Part shown: positions 13,386 to 26,450 of the stretch, in pieces | Position numbering within the stretch: position 1 is the first letter of the stretch | Layout of the letters: each line of letters starts with the position of its first letter | Origin: Parasponia andersonii | Lineage: Eukaryota > Streptophyta > Magnoliopsida > Rosales > Cannabaceae | Reading direction: 5' to 3' | DNA length: 64,000 bases | Assembly (NCBI GenBank): GCA_002914805.1 | Contig: JXTB01000175.1 | Location: 158,977-222,976 of the forward strand | Translations under genes and position numbers: made by a program | The notes under the pieces: generated by a model | What the model saw: the letters and a program-made list of their open reading frames with translations, nothing else | The model's database searches: none | What the model was told of the DNA's origin: nothing

Positions 13386-14969
13386 TATAAAGAACACAAA
13401 TAATATCTATGTCATTTTGTATCTTTATGTTGATGATATGCTCATTACTGGTAGTGATAATAAAATGATCAAATCTACTAAAAGAATGTTAAATTCAAAA
13501 TTTGACATGAAAGACATAGGTTTAGCCAATGTCATTTTGGCAGTTAAAATCTTAAGAATATCTGATGGACTTATTTTAAGTTGATCATACTATATAGACA
13601 AGATTATTGAGAAATTTAACAAGAATGATTGTGACATATCTAGAACATCGATAGATACAAATCTATACCTATCAAATAACAAAAGAGATAGTATCTCCCA
13701 ACTAGAATATTCTAGAGCGATAGGAAGTCTTATGTACATGATGAGTTATACAAGACCAGAAATATATTACGCAGTTAGTAAACTGAGTAGATACACGAGT
13801 AATCTAGGAATTAATCACTAGAAAAAATTGTAAAAATACTAAGGTACTTAAGACATACTCGTAGCTATAAGTTACATTATTCCAGATTTCCAGCTATCCT
13901 TGAAGGTTACAGTGATGCAAATTGGAAATCTGACGTGAAGGACTCGAAATCTACTAGTGGGTACATGTTCACACTAACAGGTACAGTTGTATCATAGAAA
14001 TCCTCGAAACAAACGTATATAACCTGGTCCACAATAGAATTCAAATTCATTGCTTTGGACAAGTGTGGTGAAGAGGCAAAATAGCTATGACAATTCTTAG
14101 AGGATATTCCAATGTGGCCAAAACCTGTGCTAGCAATTTGCATCCATTGTGACAATCAAGCTGTAATTGGAAGGGCACAGAGCAACATATATAACGATAA
14201 CTCTAGACATAATCATCATAGACATAATATTATGAGATAACTACTCTCAATTGGAATAATCTTTATTGATTATATGAAGTCAAAAAATAATCTTATGGAT
14301 CTGCTAACCAAAGGATTAAACAGAGAGCTAGTTGATAAAACATCGAGGGGAATAAGACTAAAGCTTATGAAATAGTAAGTTGATACAATAAAAACCTAAC
14401 CTAGTTAATTAGAGATCCTAAGATCTAGGTTCAAAGGGATAATCTAATTGTAAAGGCTTAATTGGATCACTGTGAGAATAACGTTCTTGCCCATTCCTAT
14501 GATGGAACAATGATGTCCATAGGATAAAGGATAAGCTATGCTTTAATGATTCTTATGCATCAGAAATCCGAGCAGAGTAATGCGAGTTCCTCTTAATTAA
14601 GACATCACCTATATTAGAGAGAAGATAGACCACTTCGAAAAGGAATTATGTAGGGCTTAATTCTTTAGAAACTCTCACAGAACCAGACATTTGTTCATGG
14701 CCAAAATGAACATAATAATGAGAATTGAATAATATCAGAATTGATATCTGTGTGAGGTATTTTATCGTTTATATGAATGGTAGAATATGTCAAAGATATC
14801 GTGTCTACTGATCAGTTAGTAAAATAAATGTACTTTCAAAAGGGAAGGTTCAAAGGTAAATACCTACCTATCCTATGCAAGTTTCGACCATTGAACTCTA
14901 TCACCAAGTCAAAAGTGTCTTGTTGGATAGCCTTTTGTCTACTTTGTTAATTTCATTCATATGGAGAAT

Positions 14970-15619
14970 TATTAGAAAAATGAAATTGCCAGACCAGAAT
15001 TAGAATTGCCAAATTTATTTTGAAGTTACAAAATTTAATAGGAAAACATGTCAGTTTCACGCTTAAACATTTTTAGTGAGTTTTAATCTAGTTTAGATTA
15101 AAATTATTTAGAAAACTTATCGGTTTCTAAACGCTTAAATATTTTGTGCAAAATATTTTATTTGGAATTAAATCTTAGTTAATTCTAAATTTATAACAGC
15201 TCTCATGTGAAGCATATAAATTGACTCCTCCTCCCTTTAGGAAGACACACTCAGAAGAAGTCTTTCACAGAAGAAATCTATCTCTTGTCTTTCCTCTCTT
15301 CTCAAAGTTCTCTAGACTGTAAGTTTTAGTGAAATAGAGTTTAAGCATTTTCTTTTAGTTCGTCAGAGTAACGCTTGTAATGCAACAATCATTGCTCATC
15401 AACTATTGTATCCTGGGAGACAGACACTTAACGATCTCAAGCACCGACCGAGAGGAGGCGAATCTATTTTAAGGAGATTGTGTGATACACAAACCTCGGT
15501 TCTTGATTATAATTTGAGTGTCAAACTATTTTGATATTGTTGTTATTATTTTAGTATTTTATTGAAATTCGAATACTTTGTTTCTTTCTTTACATATTGT
15601 ATAAATATTTTGGCTAACA
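14970..15619 (+). repeat. Right LTR of the Copia element
   Basis: This 650-bp partner of 1034-1692 is preceded by a purine-rich tract in the form family members use to prime plus-strand DNA. It is followed by the CTATA target duplication at 15620-15624. Confidence 0.9.
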
Positions 15620-15624
15620 CTATA

Positions 15625-18426
15625 TATGTTTTTGAGTGTGTCAGATTTGTTTATAATTTCAAATATTTTCTTTCAATCATTTATTTTTATGATAAAATTG
15701 AGAACATGTTTTATATATCTATACTCTTATAAGATGAAAGATAAAAATTTGTCATAGTACAAAATACATAAGAAAATTTCAAAACCGCAAGGAAAAAAAA
15801 TGTTTGATTAATTTCTTAGTAAGGTATATATACTTTTTAAAATTTTTCTTTTTAGGTACTTTTTCCCCCCTTGGGTGCTATCCATCTAAGAATTCATTAC
15901 TCTACGGGTAGGTTTACATTCTTATAGTCTTCAAATAAGATGAAATAAAATCATATTTAGCCTCGAGTGAAAGCATGTGAAGAATTTGACCAAAATTTTC
16001 ATTTATTGTTTTGTAGCCTTTTTGTATAACTCTCCAATTTTGGCAATGATGGTTGATGATTCTGATATTAATAATCATTTAGGATGACGTTTACAAAATG
16101 CATTAGAAATACTTGATTTATTTTGTTTGTGTAAAAAGAATGTGCTTTTTTTTTTTATGAGTTTGTACTTAATTGTAATTTTATTACTGCTCTTTAATAA
16201 ATAAAAAATATTTTAAAATTTGAATCGTGAGAATAATTAACAAAATAGTGACAATAGACACATTTTTATTTAATTATTTGCTCCATTAGCAAATATTAGC
16301 TACTAATGGGTAAGTTTACAGTTAAAAAAGAAAAAAGAAAAAAGAAAAACTAGATGAGTTGTGAAATCAATTAAAATCATCTCCCTGTATTCTATTTTGT
16401 TTCCCCTTTTTATAATATGATTCAGTGTTATGACTAATATGTTTAAGGTAATGTTATATTTTATTATTTTAAAAAAAAACTCACATTGAGAATTCATACA
16501 ACTTCACTCTAGGTGGTGACTTTGAATTAAAGGTAATTGTTATTAAAAAAAAAATGTTACTGCCTTTTTTTTTTCCAGTTTTATGATAAATAATGTTGTG
16601 TGTGTACGATTCCATTCAGGTGGGAACGAGTATTTCAATATATTTTTGTGTTTTGTACTATTTTAACCCTAGTAAAGTAATCTCTTAATGAATCACACCT
16701 TCTTAACAGCGAGTCATTATAAAGTCACCAAATCACTTGGATTTTATATCATCTCTATCTAAAACCCACAAAAAAATAAAAAATAAAAACAAAAAATACG
16801 ACAAAGGACTAAGCTCACCCTAGGTTAGTTTCTCCCTCATCCGTTCTCCATCTCAGTCGACGTCGTTCATCATCACCAACCATTATTTGTCCTTAGCTGT
16901 TCATTGTCTCCAGACTTTCTCTGCCTTCGTCCTGCTAACTCTACCACCCTTAGATTGGCTACTCCCTTTCAGATCTGTAGAAGAGATGTTGCAGACAAAT
17001 TCACTCTTTTTCTAGTCTGGTTTCACACCGAACCATCTATATCTAACGACTCTTCTCGAATCTTCTTCTTCTTCTTCTTCTTCTTCTTTTTGAGCTTCAT
17101 TGTAGATTTCAAGTTTTTTTTTTTTTTATTTTAGGGAATTTTTTTCTTCTTTAGAGTTCGTTGTTGTTCCTTTTGTTATTTTGGTATAAATTGTACTCTT
17201 AATTTATATATATTAAATCTAAAGGAAAAATAGAGAAGTTATTCAGATTTTGTTAAAATTATTCACTATTTTAGAATTTTTGCTTATACTTAATTTGGAT
17301 TAAAATGGCTAAATTCATTATTTTATAAGAAAATTTTTCATTTGATGGAACATTTTTTGTTTGATGGAATATTTAATTATTATATAAAATAATTATTCAA
17401 GGTATTCACCAAAAAAATATAAAATATTAGTATATATGAACAACCTAACAAAACACAATATTCTAAACTACATGAGAATCATAGACAAGATTCTAATACA
17501 TAACCTAATATAGTTATTGAAAGTAGTATAGTTATCGAAGATGATAGATGATCATATCACCCTTTTTTATATTTTCGTTAATTTGAAAATTTAGATTATT
17601 CGGTACTAAAGAGTCTCTTATTAATTACATCAAGTCTCAACCTCTATTCAAGTATCCTCTAAGAACTTTTGCTTTTTTATTTTTCAATTCTTTTTCCTTT
17701 TCCTCTTTCCAATTATCTAAATGAAAACATTTAATTAATAAAGAATAATCAGAATTTAAATTAGCACCGGATTCCTTATTAGTGCTCACCCACCCCATTA
17801 TACCATAAAGCTGGAACAAATTTAATTATTTTTAAAATTTTTAAACAAACTGGAACGAATTAGTTTCAACATAGAAATGGGCAAAGATTCTGATTACCCC
17901 ACAATAGCTAGCCCTTGAGAAAATGCATATTAAAAACTCCCCATCTTTATCTTTAACATGTGAGGTTAAACGTAACATGAGCCTTTATTGCGCTACTTTA
18001 ATGGAGGGAACAAACATTTTTATATGTTTGTTTCTCTACGATTCTTTCTTAAGGGGCATGACATTTTTTTTTTTGGGGAACTAGGCCTCTCTTTTCATTT
18101 TTTTTTTTAGTACTTCAAAAAAGTTACATGATTATTCAGGACATAATATTAAAGTCCAGTATAGAAGATTAATTATGTCTATAACCTAATTTGCCTTCAT
18201 TAACGGTTGTCACATTCTCTCCGGCCTTATTATTTGTTATTATTAATTGAATCAAGGCTGTGAAAATAATTAAAAACGATTCTCTAAAAGTGTCCACGGA
18301 GGAATGAGTGTTATGTGCGTGTGTGACCACATCTGAGCCAAGAATGAGTCAACTTCCTTTGTAATTCCTAATTATAAAAAAAAAACCAATTAACTTCATA
18401 ATAGTCTTTTAATATTTTCTCTTTTT
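15625..18426. other. AT-rich intergenic DNA
   Basis: No coding region was recognised. The block holds homopolymer tracts and a TTC microsatellite at about 17058-17090. The short frames here are low-complexity (runs of Phe or Lys) and show no family resemblance. Confidence 0.55.
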
Positions 18427-18439
18427 AAAGTGGGTTTCA

Positions 18440-18753
18440 ATAATCAGAAATTTTCGATTTTCATAGTAACCCATTTTGTAAAATATTGTACTTTTTTCTT
18501 TTTTATGATTTTTTTTATTAAATTTTAAGCCAAAAAAAAAAAATTTAACCAGATATTATTAGAAAGTTAAGACAACGACTTTATTTTGGCAAAACTATAG
18601 GCTCCTCCCTAGGTTTTAGTTTTCTGTTTTTCAGCTGATATTTTCCTCCTATGTGAGGATTGCATTTTTCTTCATTTTATGTACTTTTTTTTCTTTATAT
18701 AATAAAATACCAGGGGTTTAACCCTCTAGGTAACATTTTATCCAAAAAAAAAA
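18440..18753 (+). mobile_element. Short poly-A-tailed retroposed insert, probably a 5'-truncated LINE
   Basis: The 314-bp insert lies between two copies of AAAGTGGGTTTCA (18427-18439 and 18754-18766). It ends in a poly-A run directly before the second copy. A 13-bp duplication plus a poly-A tail is the signature of target-primed reverse transcription. The last 150 bp, with T-rich tracts and TATAATAAAATACC, resemble a LINE 3' untranslated end. No coding part remains, so a SINE or processed RNA cannot be excluded. Confidence 0.5.
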
Positions 18754-18766
18754 AAAGTGGGTTTCA

Positions 18767-20100
18767 TATTTCACAACTTATTAAGCAAGAAGTACCAAGT
18801 TCAGGGAAAAAAAAAAACGAATTCTTGTTCTACTGATAAAACAAATATTAATATATTTACTTTTTACGGTACTCTAATTAATAGTTTTGTTTTGCTCTGA
18901 CTTACATTAGTAATTTTCTTCCCCAAGTCAATAGTAGTTCGTACAAGTAGAAGACATTCTATCTCACGAATTCTTCTGACTTCTTCACCAAAAAAAGAAA
19001 CAGATATCTAAGGAAAAAAAAAAGTAACTTTATTCTGACCTATATATATATTATATATATATATATTAGGAAAACATCAAATCAAAGTATATTTGTATTA
19101 GGATAGAATAAGGTAAAGACCCACCACTACTTTTACTTAGGTGCATATATCACTGTTACTTTTTGGTGCACTACAGCACTTGAAGAAGAAAAACAAAACC
19201 ACTCAAAATCAAATTAAAACTGCTTCTTTTTATTTTCAGCTTAAAAGCCCTGCAGAAACTATATTAGTTGGTTTATACATAATGCTAACTTTTTTTCCTT
19301 TTTTTCTTTTTTTTTTTCTAAAGCAAAATGGAGAAACCCAAGCATCAAGATACTAAGCTATATTTCAACTATGTTAGCACCTTATTGCCATACGTGTCAA
19401 ATAACCTCCTTAAATTTATTAATAAGGAAAAAAGAAACAAAACAAACCACACGGAATGAACAAAATCTATAACACAAGAAACCAAAAATGTCCTAGCTAC
19501 AAATTCTGCTAAAAAGCACCGAGTCCACTAAAAAAAAATCTTAGTAGACAGAAGCCAATTGCTCCAAAACCTGATTAACCTTTCGAAAAATATGAGATGT
19601 TCAACATATATATATTATATAATACTAAGAGAAGTTGATTGAAAAAAACTATAAAGGCTAAAAATGGTTTCATTATTTTAAATCAGTAAAAAGAGAGTAA
19701 AGGAAAATGGTGATTTATGTGCGCGTGGACTTTGGAATGTAAAACAATATATATTTGCTTCTTAACAGAGAAGAGAACAACCCAACAACTGAGTTGACTG
19801 CCTAATAATATCCAATCATGGAGACACGCTTTTCTTGCTGCGTGTTGTTGGTTGAGGATGCTGTAAAAAGGTTGCTGTCCCAAATCAGCATTAAACCCAA
19901 AATTTATTTCATTTTCAATATCCTTTATTTTCATTCTTGGCTTAATTTTTCTTTTTTTCCCACTTGCAAAGATAGTAACTTTATTCCCTCTTGTCAAATC
20001 CATATCTTTCATACCCAAATTTCCTCCTAAAGCTTGGATCACATAAATCCAAAGCAAGGTGTTTTTCAATCTGGGTATTGCAGATTTTGATTCTTCAACT
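18767..20100. other. AT-rich intergenic DNA upstream of XBAT32
   Basis: It contains TA-rich runs near 19042-19066 and poly-A/T tracts, with no recognised gene. The last several hundred bases probably contain the promoter of the ankyrin-RING gene, but no single TATA box stands out. Confidence 0.5.
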
Positions 20101-20514
20101 CATATCTGCAAATGGGTACTGAAGATTCTTGCCTTTGAGTGAAATTTTCGATGTGGGCATTGAGGGTTTTAGCCTTTTTTCGGGGAATATCTGAGACCCA
20201 GAAGAAGATTCTAATTCTCTGAGCATCTGGAAGTGGGTTTCAGAGATTATATGATTCTCTGGTGATAGAATTTGGAATTGAGTCTTGAGACTACTCGTGG
20301 GAAGGAGCAACATCTTGGGTTTCCTTTGGAGAAGGGATTTGGTTTTTCTCTTTTGTTTTCTTTTGTTTGGTTTCTCGAAGTTTACGATGTTAATTAATCC
20401 TTAAAAGAACATTGACATTGTTGTTAAATCTTTCTTCTGTCTGTTGTTTCAAAGAGTGGTTTGTTTTTCTTTTTGCCTGAAACAGATTTGTTTTTCTTTT
20501 TGCCTGAAACAGAG

Positions 20515-20571
<57 letters not shown>

Positions 20572-20881
20572 GGAATTGTATTGTTATTAAGTCTCTGACC
20601 GTTGTAACCAAAGAGCTTTCGTATGTACGAGAAAAGAATCTGTTGTGGGAAGGTAGTTACCAGTTTGGTACAAAGGACCAACTTTGTTACGCGAAAAGAA
20701 TACTTTTTCCTATTTTTTTAGTACCCTTAACTAAAAATTTCGGATGGATTAAGGATTTGGTGTTCCTTTTCATTGTTCCATTCGAGAGAAATAAGGAGCC
20801 ATTTTTTCCTCAGCCAGAAGAAAGCTTTGAAAACAATTTTGTTTTTAAGGTAATTTGGATTGTGAATCTTTTGAGGGTTCA
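20100..20881 (+). promoter_or_regulatory. Probable 5' untranslated leader of XBAT32 with a CT microsatellite
   Basis: The start of transcription is not visible, so the left edge is a guess. A perfect CT repeat of about 50 bp lies at 20517-20567. Two tandem copies of a 29-bp unit built around TTGTTTTTCTTTTTGCCTG lie just before it (about 20457-20514). CT-rich leaders are common in plant genes. Confidence 0.4.
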
Positions 20882-23800
20882 ATGAAGTTTCTAAGCATTG
20901 TGGGGAATTCCTTTGGGTGTTCAGCATCTGGGGAGCGTTTAGTTTCAGCTGCTAGAGATGGAGACCTTCAAGAAGCCAAGGCTTTGTTGGAATGTAATCC
21001 AAGGTTGGTGAGGTATTCCACTTTTGGTGTTCGTAATTCTCCACTCCATTATTCTGCAGCTCAGGGCCACCACGAGGTATATTTTGGAACCAAATAGGCT
21101 TATATGTATGCTCTTGAGGAATTTCTCTCTATGCGTATATAGATATGTGTCCATATATATTATATATGTTTCAAAGTTTGGAAAGATGTGATAATGATTG
21201 TATATTTCCCTGTTCTTAGATAGTCTCCCTCTTGCTTGAGTCTGGAGTGGATATTAATCTGAGGAACTATCGTGGGCAGGTAATGTTTATTGAATACTGT
21301 CTTTTAAGATTAATGTTTTTCGCTCTTATGTCCCTTGATCTTGCATTCTGAAAACTTGGTACTTTTTATTATCAAGATTAGATTTCCTCCACCCCCGCTC
21401 TTAATCCAATTAAGATTTTGTAATTTGTTCCGTGTTTGGTGAATAGACTGCTTTGATGCAAGCTTGTCAACATGGTCACTGGGAGGTTGTTCAGATTCTC
21501 ATTCTTTTCAGAGCTAATGTAAGACTATTATACCATTCTTCTATTCCTCTGACCATAAGTAGTTTTGAAGATTTTACCGGATAAGATTGGTGACGAGTTT
21601 CTGCACAAACAAAACTGTAGATTCACCGAGCTGATTATCTGAATGGGGGTACTGCTCTTCACTTGGCTGCTTTGAATGGTCATTCCCGATGTGTTCGGCT
21701 CCTACTGGCTGATTACATTCCTAGCTCCCCAGATTTTTGTAATATGTTAAGAAGAACGCTAGACAACAAAGAATCGTTTCCAGAATTTGATCAGAAGTAG
21801 GTTCATCTCAAACTCTTGCACTCTTTCCCTCTGATCTTTTCTGATGTGCTCTACTTGAATTTGTTTCTCTTTTTGGGATAGCTTGGGATAATGTATTCAG
21901 TTACTTTCTCGTTCAATTTTGTGTGCACCAGTGCTTTGTCTCAGGTAGTTAATAGGCCTGCTGATGGAGGGGTAACTGCTGTACATATGGCTGCATTGAA
22001 TGGCCATGTTGAAAGTGTACAATTACTTTTAGATTTAGGGGCATCTGTTTCTGTGGTAACCGTGGAAGATGGAACTACGATCGACCTAATTGGTAACTTG
22101 CTTGATCTTTTTACTTCTTAATCAACTTTAGTCCTTACCTGCTACTGATTATGCTTTTACCCACAATTGAATCATAATAGCTAGATTTCTTCCTTAGTTA
22201 GCATAGATTTGCGGAGCATTAATCTGGGTTTTGTTTTTCATAAATTTGTATTGACGTTGGGCTCTTTCCAAGTAAACTTTTTGATCTTTTTTAAATTTCC
22301 ATTTAAATGTTTCTATTTTTAATAACTACGGATGCTTTTGTATCTGGAATCTTGGAAAACAAAGTTCAAACTTGTTCTGTTTCTCATCTTTCAAGTATGA
22401 GTCCACTACATCCTACAAAAGTGATCCCGTTGTCACTCTATAGGTGCCGGAAGCACAGCCCTTCATTATGCTGCATGTGGTGGAAATGCTCAATGTTGTC
22501 AAGTATGTTTATAGTGATATACAAAGTTTGTGCATTTATCTTTTGACTGGCATTTGTTTTGTATTTTGACTCTTTTCAAATACATTGTTATGCAGATTTT
22601 GATAGCCAGGGGTGCCAGTCTGACGGCTGAAAATGCAAATGGGTATGCATTCTTTTTCCCCTAGTTTTGTTGTATTGAAATCAATCCTTGTTCTTGTTTC
22701 ATATCACCTGGGGTATTTTGCAATTTCTTATGACCTTGACATGGACCTTTGCGTGGGCAGTGTCTACTTTATTTGATATGCACAGTACCAATAATATTAA
22801 GATTAAAAAGCACTCCATATTATCTATTCCTCTGAAATGGAACTAAGATAAAACATGAAGTCGCAGGTTTACTCATAGAACTAAGATAATGCATGAAGTG
22901 GCTGGTCCTCAGGAGTAAACTACTATATTGGTTGTTGCCTTGTTTTTTAGTGGAGTACGCATATGCAGTTTCTACCCGTCCGTTTTTGTTTTCTGATAAA
23001 ATATGAACTCAACTTCAGAATGTAAAAGATCATGTTTCGCCAGGCATTTTTTCTTCTTAGTTAAATTTACTCTTACTGCTTCGTTATTTGTTAGTTGTGT
23101 TTTACAAATTGGTTTGTTTTTTAACTAATTGGAATGATAGTCATTCAGGTTGCATGGAATCCATTTCTTCCATGCTCCTACTGTTTAATTTATAATGATT
23201 TATTGGCAAATAGCCTTCATAATATCCCCGAGGAAGAAACTCTCGTAGGAATCTCTAAAACATATTCTCTCCCTATTCTTACATAGGATAGAAAAAGTCC
23301 CTTCTCTTATTACTAAGGAGACTGTCTACTCTTTTGACTGGCTGGAACGTGTTTGCATGGTTCTCCCAGTCAGTCTCCCTCTTCTGACAACTTCATTTTT
23401 GCACCCCGTTAGGATCAGCAGCAACTTTTGTACTCTTTTATGGCTCTAACCTTACCAGCTCCCCATTAATTAATTTTCTTGCTAAGTTTTTGGTGGGAAA
23501 GATCGACATTCCCATGCCAACTTGTTATGTGTTGTGTCTTAACAGTATTGGTTGATATTGTTGTTAGGCATGGGTTTCTGCTAGCTTAAGATTTTCAAAT
23601 CAATATAGAGTTAATGAGGTCGCATAATTTTTGTTTCTTCTCCTGTTTTGAATCTTTATTGAATGATGTCTCTCCTTCCTGTCCAATTTTTCAGTACTTT
23701 CTTTAGTCTTGTTCAGGACCTGTGGTTGTTCTAAGTTATTGGTTGTAGTTTCAGTAATTCTGTAATTCTATGATTAAGGCCCACATTTTCACACAGCTAA

Positions 23801-26450
23801 CTAACATACAAGTTCAAGTATGAAAGTACATTAACTCAGTTTAGCTCATTCTATATCCAAAAATAATGGAACCTGAGATTTGTTGGGCCTGTATTGTTTA
23901 CTGCATCTGATATGGCCCAAATCTTGCAAGACGGAATCAACTTTTGCTGATCGTCTCTGAAACATAGTTCTCTTTATGAGTTAAGACTGATTTTCAATTC
24001 AAGAACATGTTCTAAATTTTTTCTTTTATGTTTTATTCTGTTTCCATTAGTTACGAATCCATTCCAAAAGTAGGATCTCTAATAAACGTGAACTATGTTG
24101 ATAATTTTCCACATTAAAATAATGAGATTTAAGTTGGTCCAGCATTCCTCCAACTTGCTATCTTGTTCTTTAACAAGCTATAAACTTACTAATATTTTCT
24201 TTTATTGTCTTAAAGATGGACGCCCTTGATGGTTGCTCGTTCATGGCATAGAAATTGGCTTGAGGAAATACTAAGCGCACAGCCACAAGGCCGGCCTCAT
24301 ATTTTTCTTACACCATACCTCTCTCTTCCCCTTATGAGCATTATCAAAATTGCCAGGTGAGTGAAGTCATACTGTCTATTGGCCAAGTATTTTTCTAATG
24401 TCAGCACTTGTTGCTTCCTCAATAGAGAAAGAAAGATCAATTTAGTGATAAGAACTAACACAGCAGTGAGAAGAACAGAGAAGAATAGAATTTTATTGGA
24501 AGAATGGTGTATACATGTGTGGACTTCGAGAGATCCACTCTCTCCCAATTATGAGCTCAGTACTCAATCACAAGACTGAACTGACTCTAAACACCTCCAA
24601 ACATTATTTATAACCACTCTCACTACACTAGCTAACCAAGATTACAACTAACTAACTGACCATTACTCAATTGCAACCTGGCCTAAGTAACGAACTACAA
24701 TCAACTACCCAACCCTACCCTGGTGGAGATTTATCGTGCAGAAAGGAAAGTCGAGACTTGAGAACCATAGAAGATGATACCACTTGGATGTGTCATTCAT
24801 AACATCTTGCAAAAATTCCTTTTAAAGCATGTTAAGAAATCGACCTTTCATCTATTTGGATGCTTATTCAACAATTCTTTCTACTTATAGTGGCATGTAA
24901 TTACAACATAATTTAGTTAACTTACTCTTCTATGTGAGTTAGGAGTTTCATCATATTGTGTGAACAAAATGCTTGTTGGGAAATCCACAACTTAAATATC
25001 TCTTGTTTCCTTTGTTCCGGATTTGCTCTTACCTGGACAAGTTAAATATAATTTCCCTCTTTAACTATTTGATGATTTTCAATGGACAACTTTGTCATCA
25101 TCACTAGCATTGTATTACTATAAATTTTCTAACGAATTGAAGTTACTTTGATTTTGTCCTTTGCTGCCATTTGCAGAGAATGTGGATGGAGGAACAGTGA
25201 TTCATTGACTTGCCAGGATCCATGTGTTGTCTGCTTAGAAAGGCAGTGCACAGTTGCTGCAGAAGGTAAAATTGTTTTGAAACTATTGTATTCGTCTGAT
25301 ATTTCGTTTGCTTACGTAGTTTTTACATAAGAAATAAAATTTTCTTAGATCGTACCATAAGAGCCCAACCTTACTTTTCAACCCCTCGAGTAGTGGAAGT
25401 TTGCCAGGTCATGTGAAATCTTCTTATGATGCATACCATAATAAGTCAATCAGATACTCTTTTACCATGATCAAAAGTTGAAACCATTTTTTTTTTAAGT
25501 TCTTTCTTTTTTGGTTTAATAGTATTGTATTAAATATATCATTACGATGTAAAAACCACCTTGGTTCAAGCAGCTACGAGTATAACCGAACTTAGTTTGT
25601 CAATTGGAAATTATGATTTACTGAATGAACCATGCTCTGTTTTCTTATTTGGAATGAAACAAACTTGTCAATTGTCCACAAATTGTCATGAACTTTCTAT
25701 GGTACACAAAGGCTAAACATACATTAGCACTGGATAAAATGTACTTAATAACTTGAAAATGAAAGTGTTTTTTTTTTTTTTTTAAAACACGAATGCATAC
25801 ACTCCTAGAACACAAAAACACAATAATGGGTCTCTCTTTTTTTTTTTTTCTCTTTTTTTTAAACGAATGCATACACTCCTAGAACACAAAAACAGAATGA
25901 TGGGTCTCATGACACAGGTTGTGATCATGAGTTCTGCACGCGTTGTGCCTTGTACCTTTGCTCCACAAATTGTACGACCACAGTTGCTCGTGGTCCACCA
26001 GGCTCAATAGCATGTCCTCTCTGTCGAAACGGCATAATGTCATTTGCCATGCTTCCAAGCACAAGACCGGTGGTCAAAGAGACTGCAAGAACAAGTTTGT
26101 CCCTCACATTTTGCACTTGCTCTGGCGAGGCACTAGCAGAGTCCACCACCTCACTAACAACACCATTTTGCAAGCCCGAGTTTCGTTGCTCACGAATCTC
26201 CCCTCTCGGATCCTCTTTTCGATCCTTGAGCTGCCAAAGGTTCCCATCAATGAAAATCAATTCAAGCCTGTGTATGGGAGCTCCTGACGTTAGTCCTTCG
26301 TTGATACCTTGTGATGTTGATAGGGATTTGCGAAACCACTTGGCTAGGTGTTCAAGATCGGGGTTTAGACGATCAACATCTCATGCCGAGGGCAGAAGGT
26401 CATGGTTCTCTGCACTGAATCAATATGTAACAACCGGTAGTGCATGCTAG
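20882..26450 (+). CDS. XBAT32: E3 ubiquitin-protein ligase XBAT32 (ankyrin repeats plus RING finger), ten exons
   Basis: Exons: 20882-21076, 21220-21279, 21447-21518, 21621-21796, 21932-22092, 22444-22502, 22596-22642, 24216-24356, 25177-25265, 25918-26450. All introns are GT-AG and the phases join without a break, giving 510 residues against about 508 in Arabidopsis XBAT32. The N-terminus [20 protein letters not shown] matches the XBAT32 start, so the in-frame ATG 27 bp upstream was not used. Ankyrin repeats fill roughly residues 10-285, with motifs such as [26 protein letters not shown] and [11 protein letters not shown]. The RING is split between exons 9 and 10: [21 protein letters not shown], then ACPLCRNGI. 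The C-terminus is Ser/Thr-rich and ends [12 protein letters not shown]. Known role of the family: ubiquitination of ACC synthases, which limits ethylene production and allows lateral root formation. All core Cys and His residues of the RING are present, so the protein should be active. Confidence 0.96.
24399..24740 (-). repeat. LTR-like fragment in XBAT32 intron 8, antisense to the gene
   Basis: Read on the minus strand, this stretch starts TGCACGATAAATC and ends AAGTGCTGACA. It has an AATAAAATTC poly-A-like signal and a T/C-rich tail as in the R-U5 part of plant LTRs. Its base composition is less AT-rich than the rest of the intron. No target duplication was found at these ends, and there is no second copy in the window, so the call is tentative. 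Confidence 0.35.
25785..25917 (+). repeat. Direct duplication covering the XBAT32 intron 9 splice acceptor region
   Basis: A unit of about 48 bp containing GAATGCATACACTCCTAGAA occurs at about 25789-25836 and again at about 25864-25909. Each copy follows a long T tract. Only the second copy runs on into the ACACAG acceptor at 25917. The first has similar polypyrimidine sequence but lacks the acceptor AG at that point. Confidence 0.8.

Larger units (their letters stand above)
1034..15619 (+). mobile_element. Ty1/Copia LTR retrotransposon fossil, hosting a nested Gypsy element and a SINE
   Basis: Two LTRs in direct orientation (1034-1692 and 14970-15619) end in the same GGCTAACA and are flanked by a 5-bp CTATA duplication (1029-1033 and 15620-15624). 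With the Gypsy insert removed the element is about 6.9 kb. Parts in Copia order on the + strand: gag from about 2.48 kb, resuming at 10756 after the insert; zinc knuckle near 10.99-11.04 kb; protease near 11.16-11.23 kb; integrase about 11.7-12.25 kb; reverse transcriptase about 12.75-13.55 kb; RNase H about 13.9-14.34 kb. A purine-rich tract lies just before the right LTR. The element is broken, with many breaks. The LTRs differ at roughly one position in seven by eye, so it is old, of the order of several million years. It is older than the Gypsy element inside it. Confidence 0.93.

Noticed and set aside
16904-17134. 76-residue frame ending in poly-Phe
   Set aside because: The Phe runs come from a TTC microsatellite and a T tract. 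Nothing suggests a gene.
19683-20069. 128-residue minus-strand frame upstream of XBAT32
   Set aside because: No family resemblance. It lies in the probable promoter of the + strand gene and has no TATA box in a suitable place on the minus strand.
20390-20681. Two minus-strand frames with long Arg-Glu runs
   Set aside because: They are the antisense reading of the CT microsatellite in the XBAT32 leader.
20855-20881. In-frame ATG 27 bp upstream of the chosen XBAT32 start
   Set aside because: The added residues are not part of the family N-terminus, which begins at MKFLSIVGN or the equivalent.
25950-26287. Overlapping frames on both strands across XBAT32 exon 10
   Set aside because: The spliced frame matching XBAT32 explains the open reading. 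The others are shadows.
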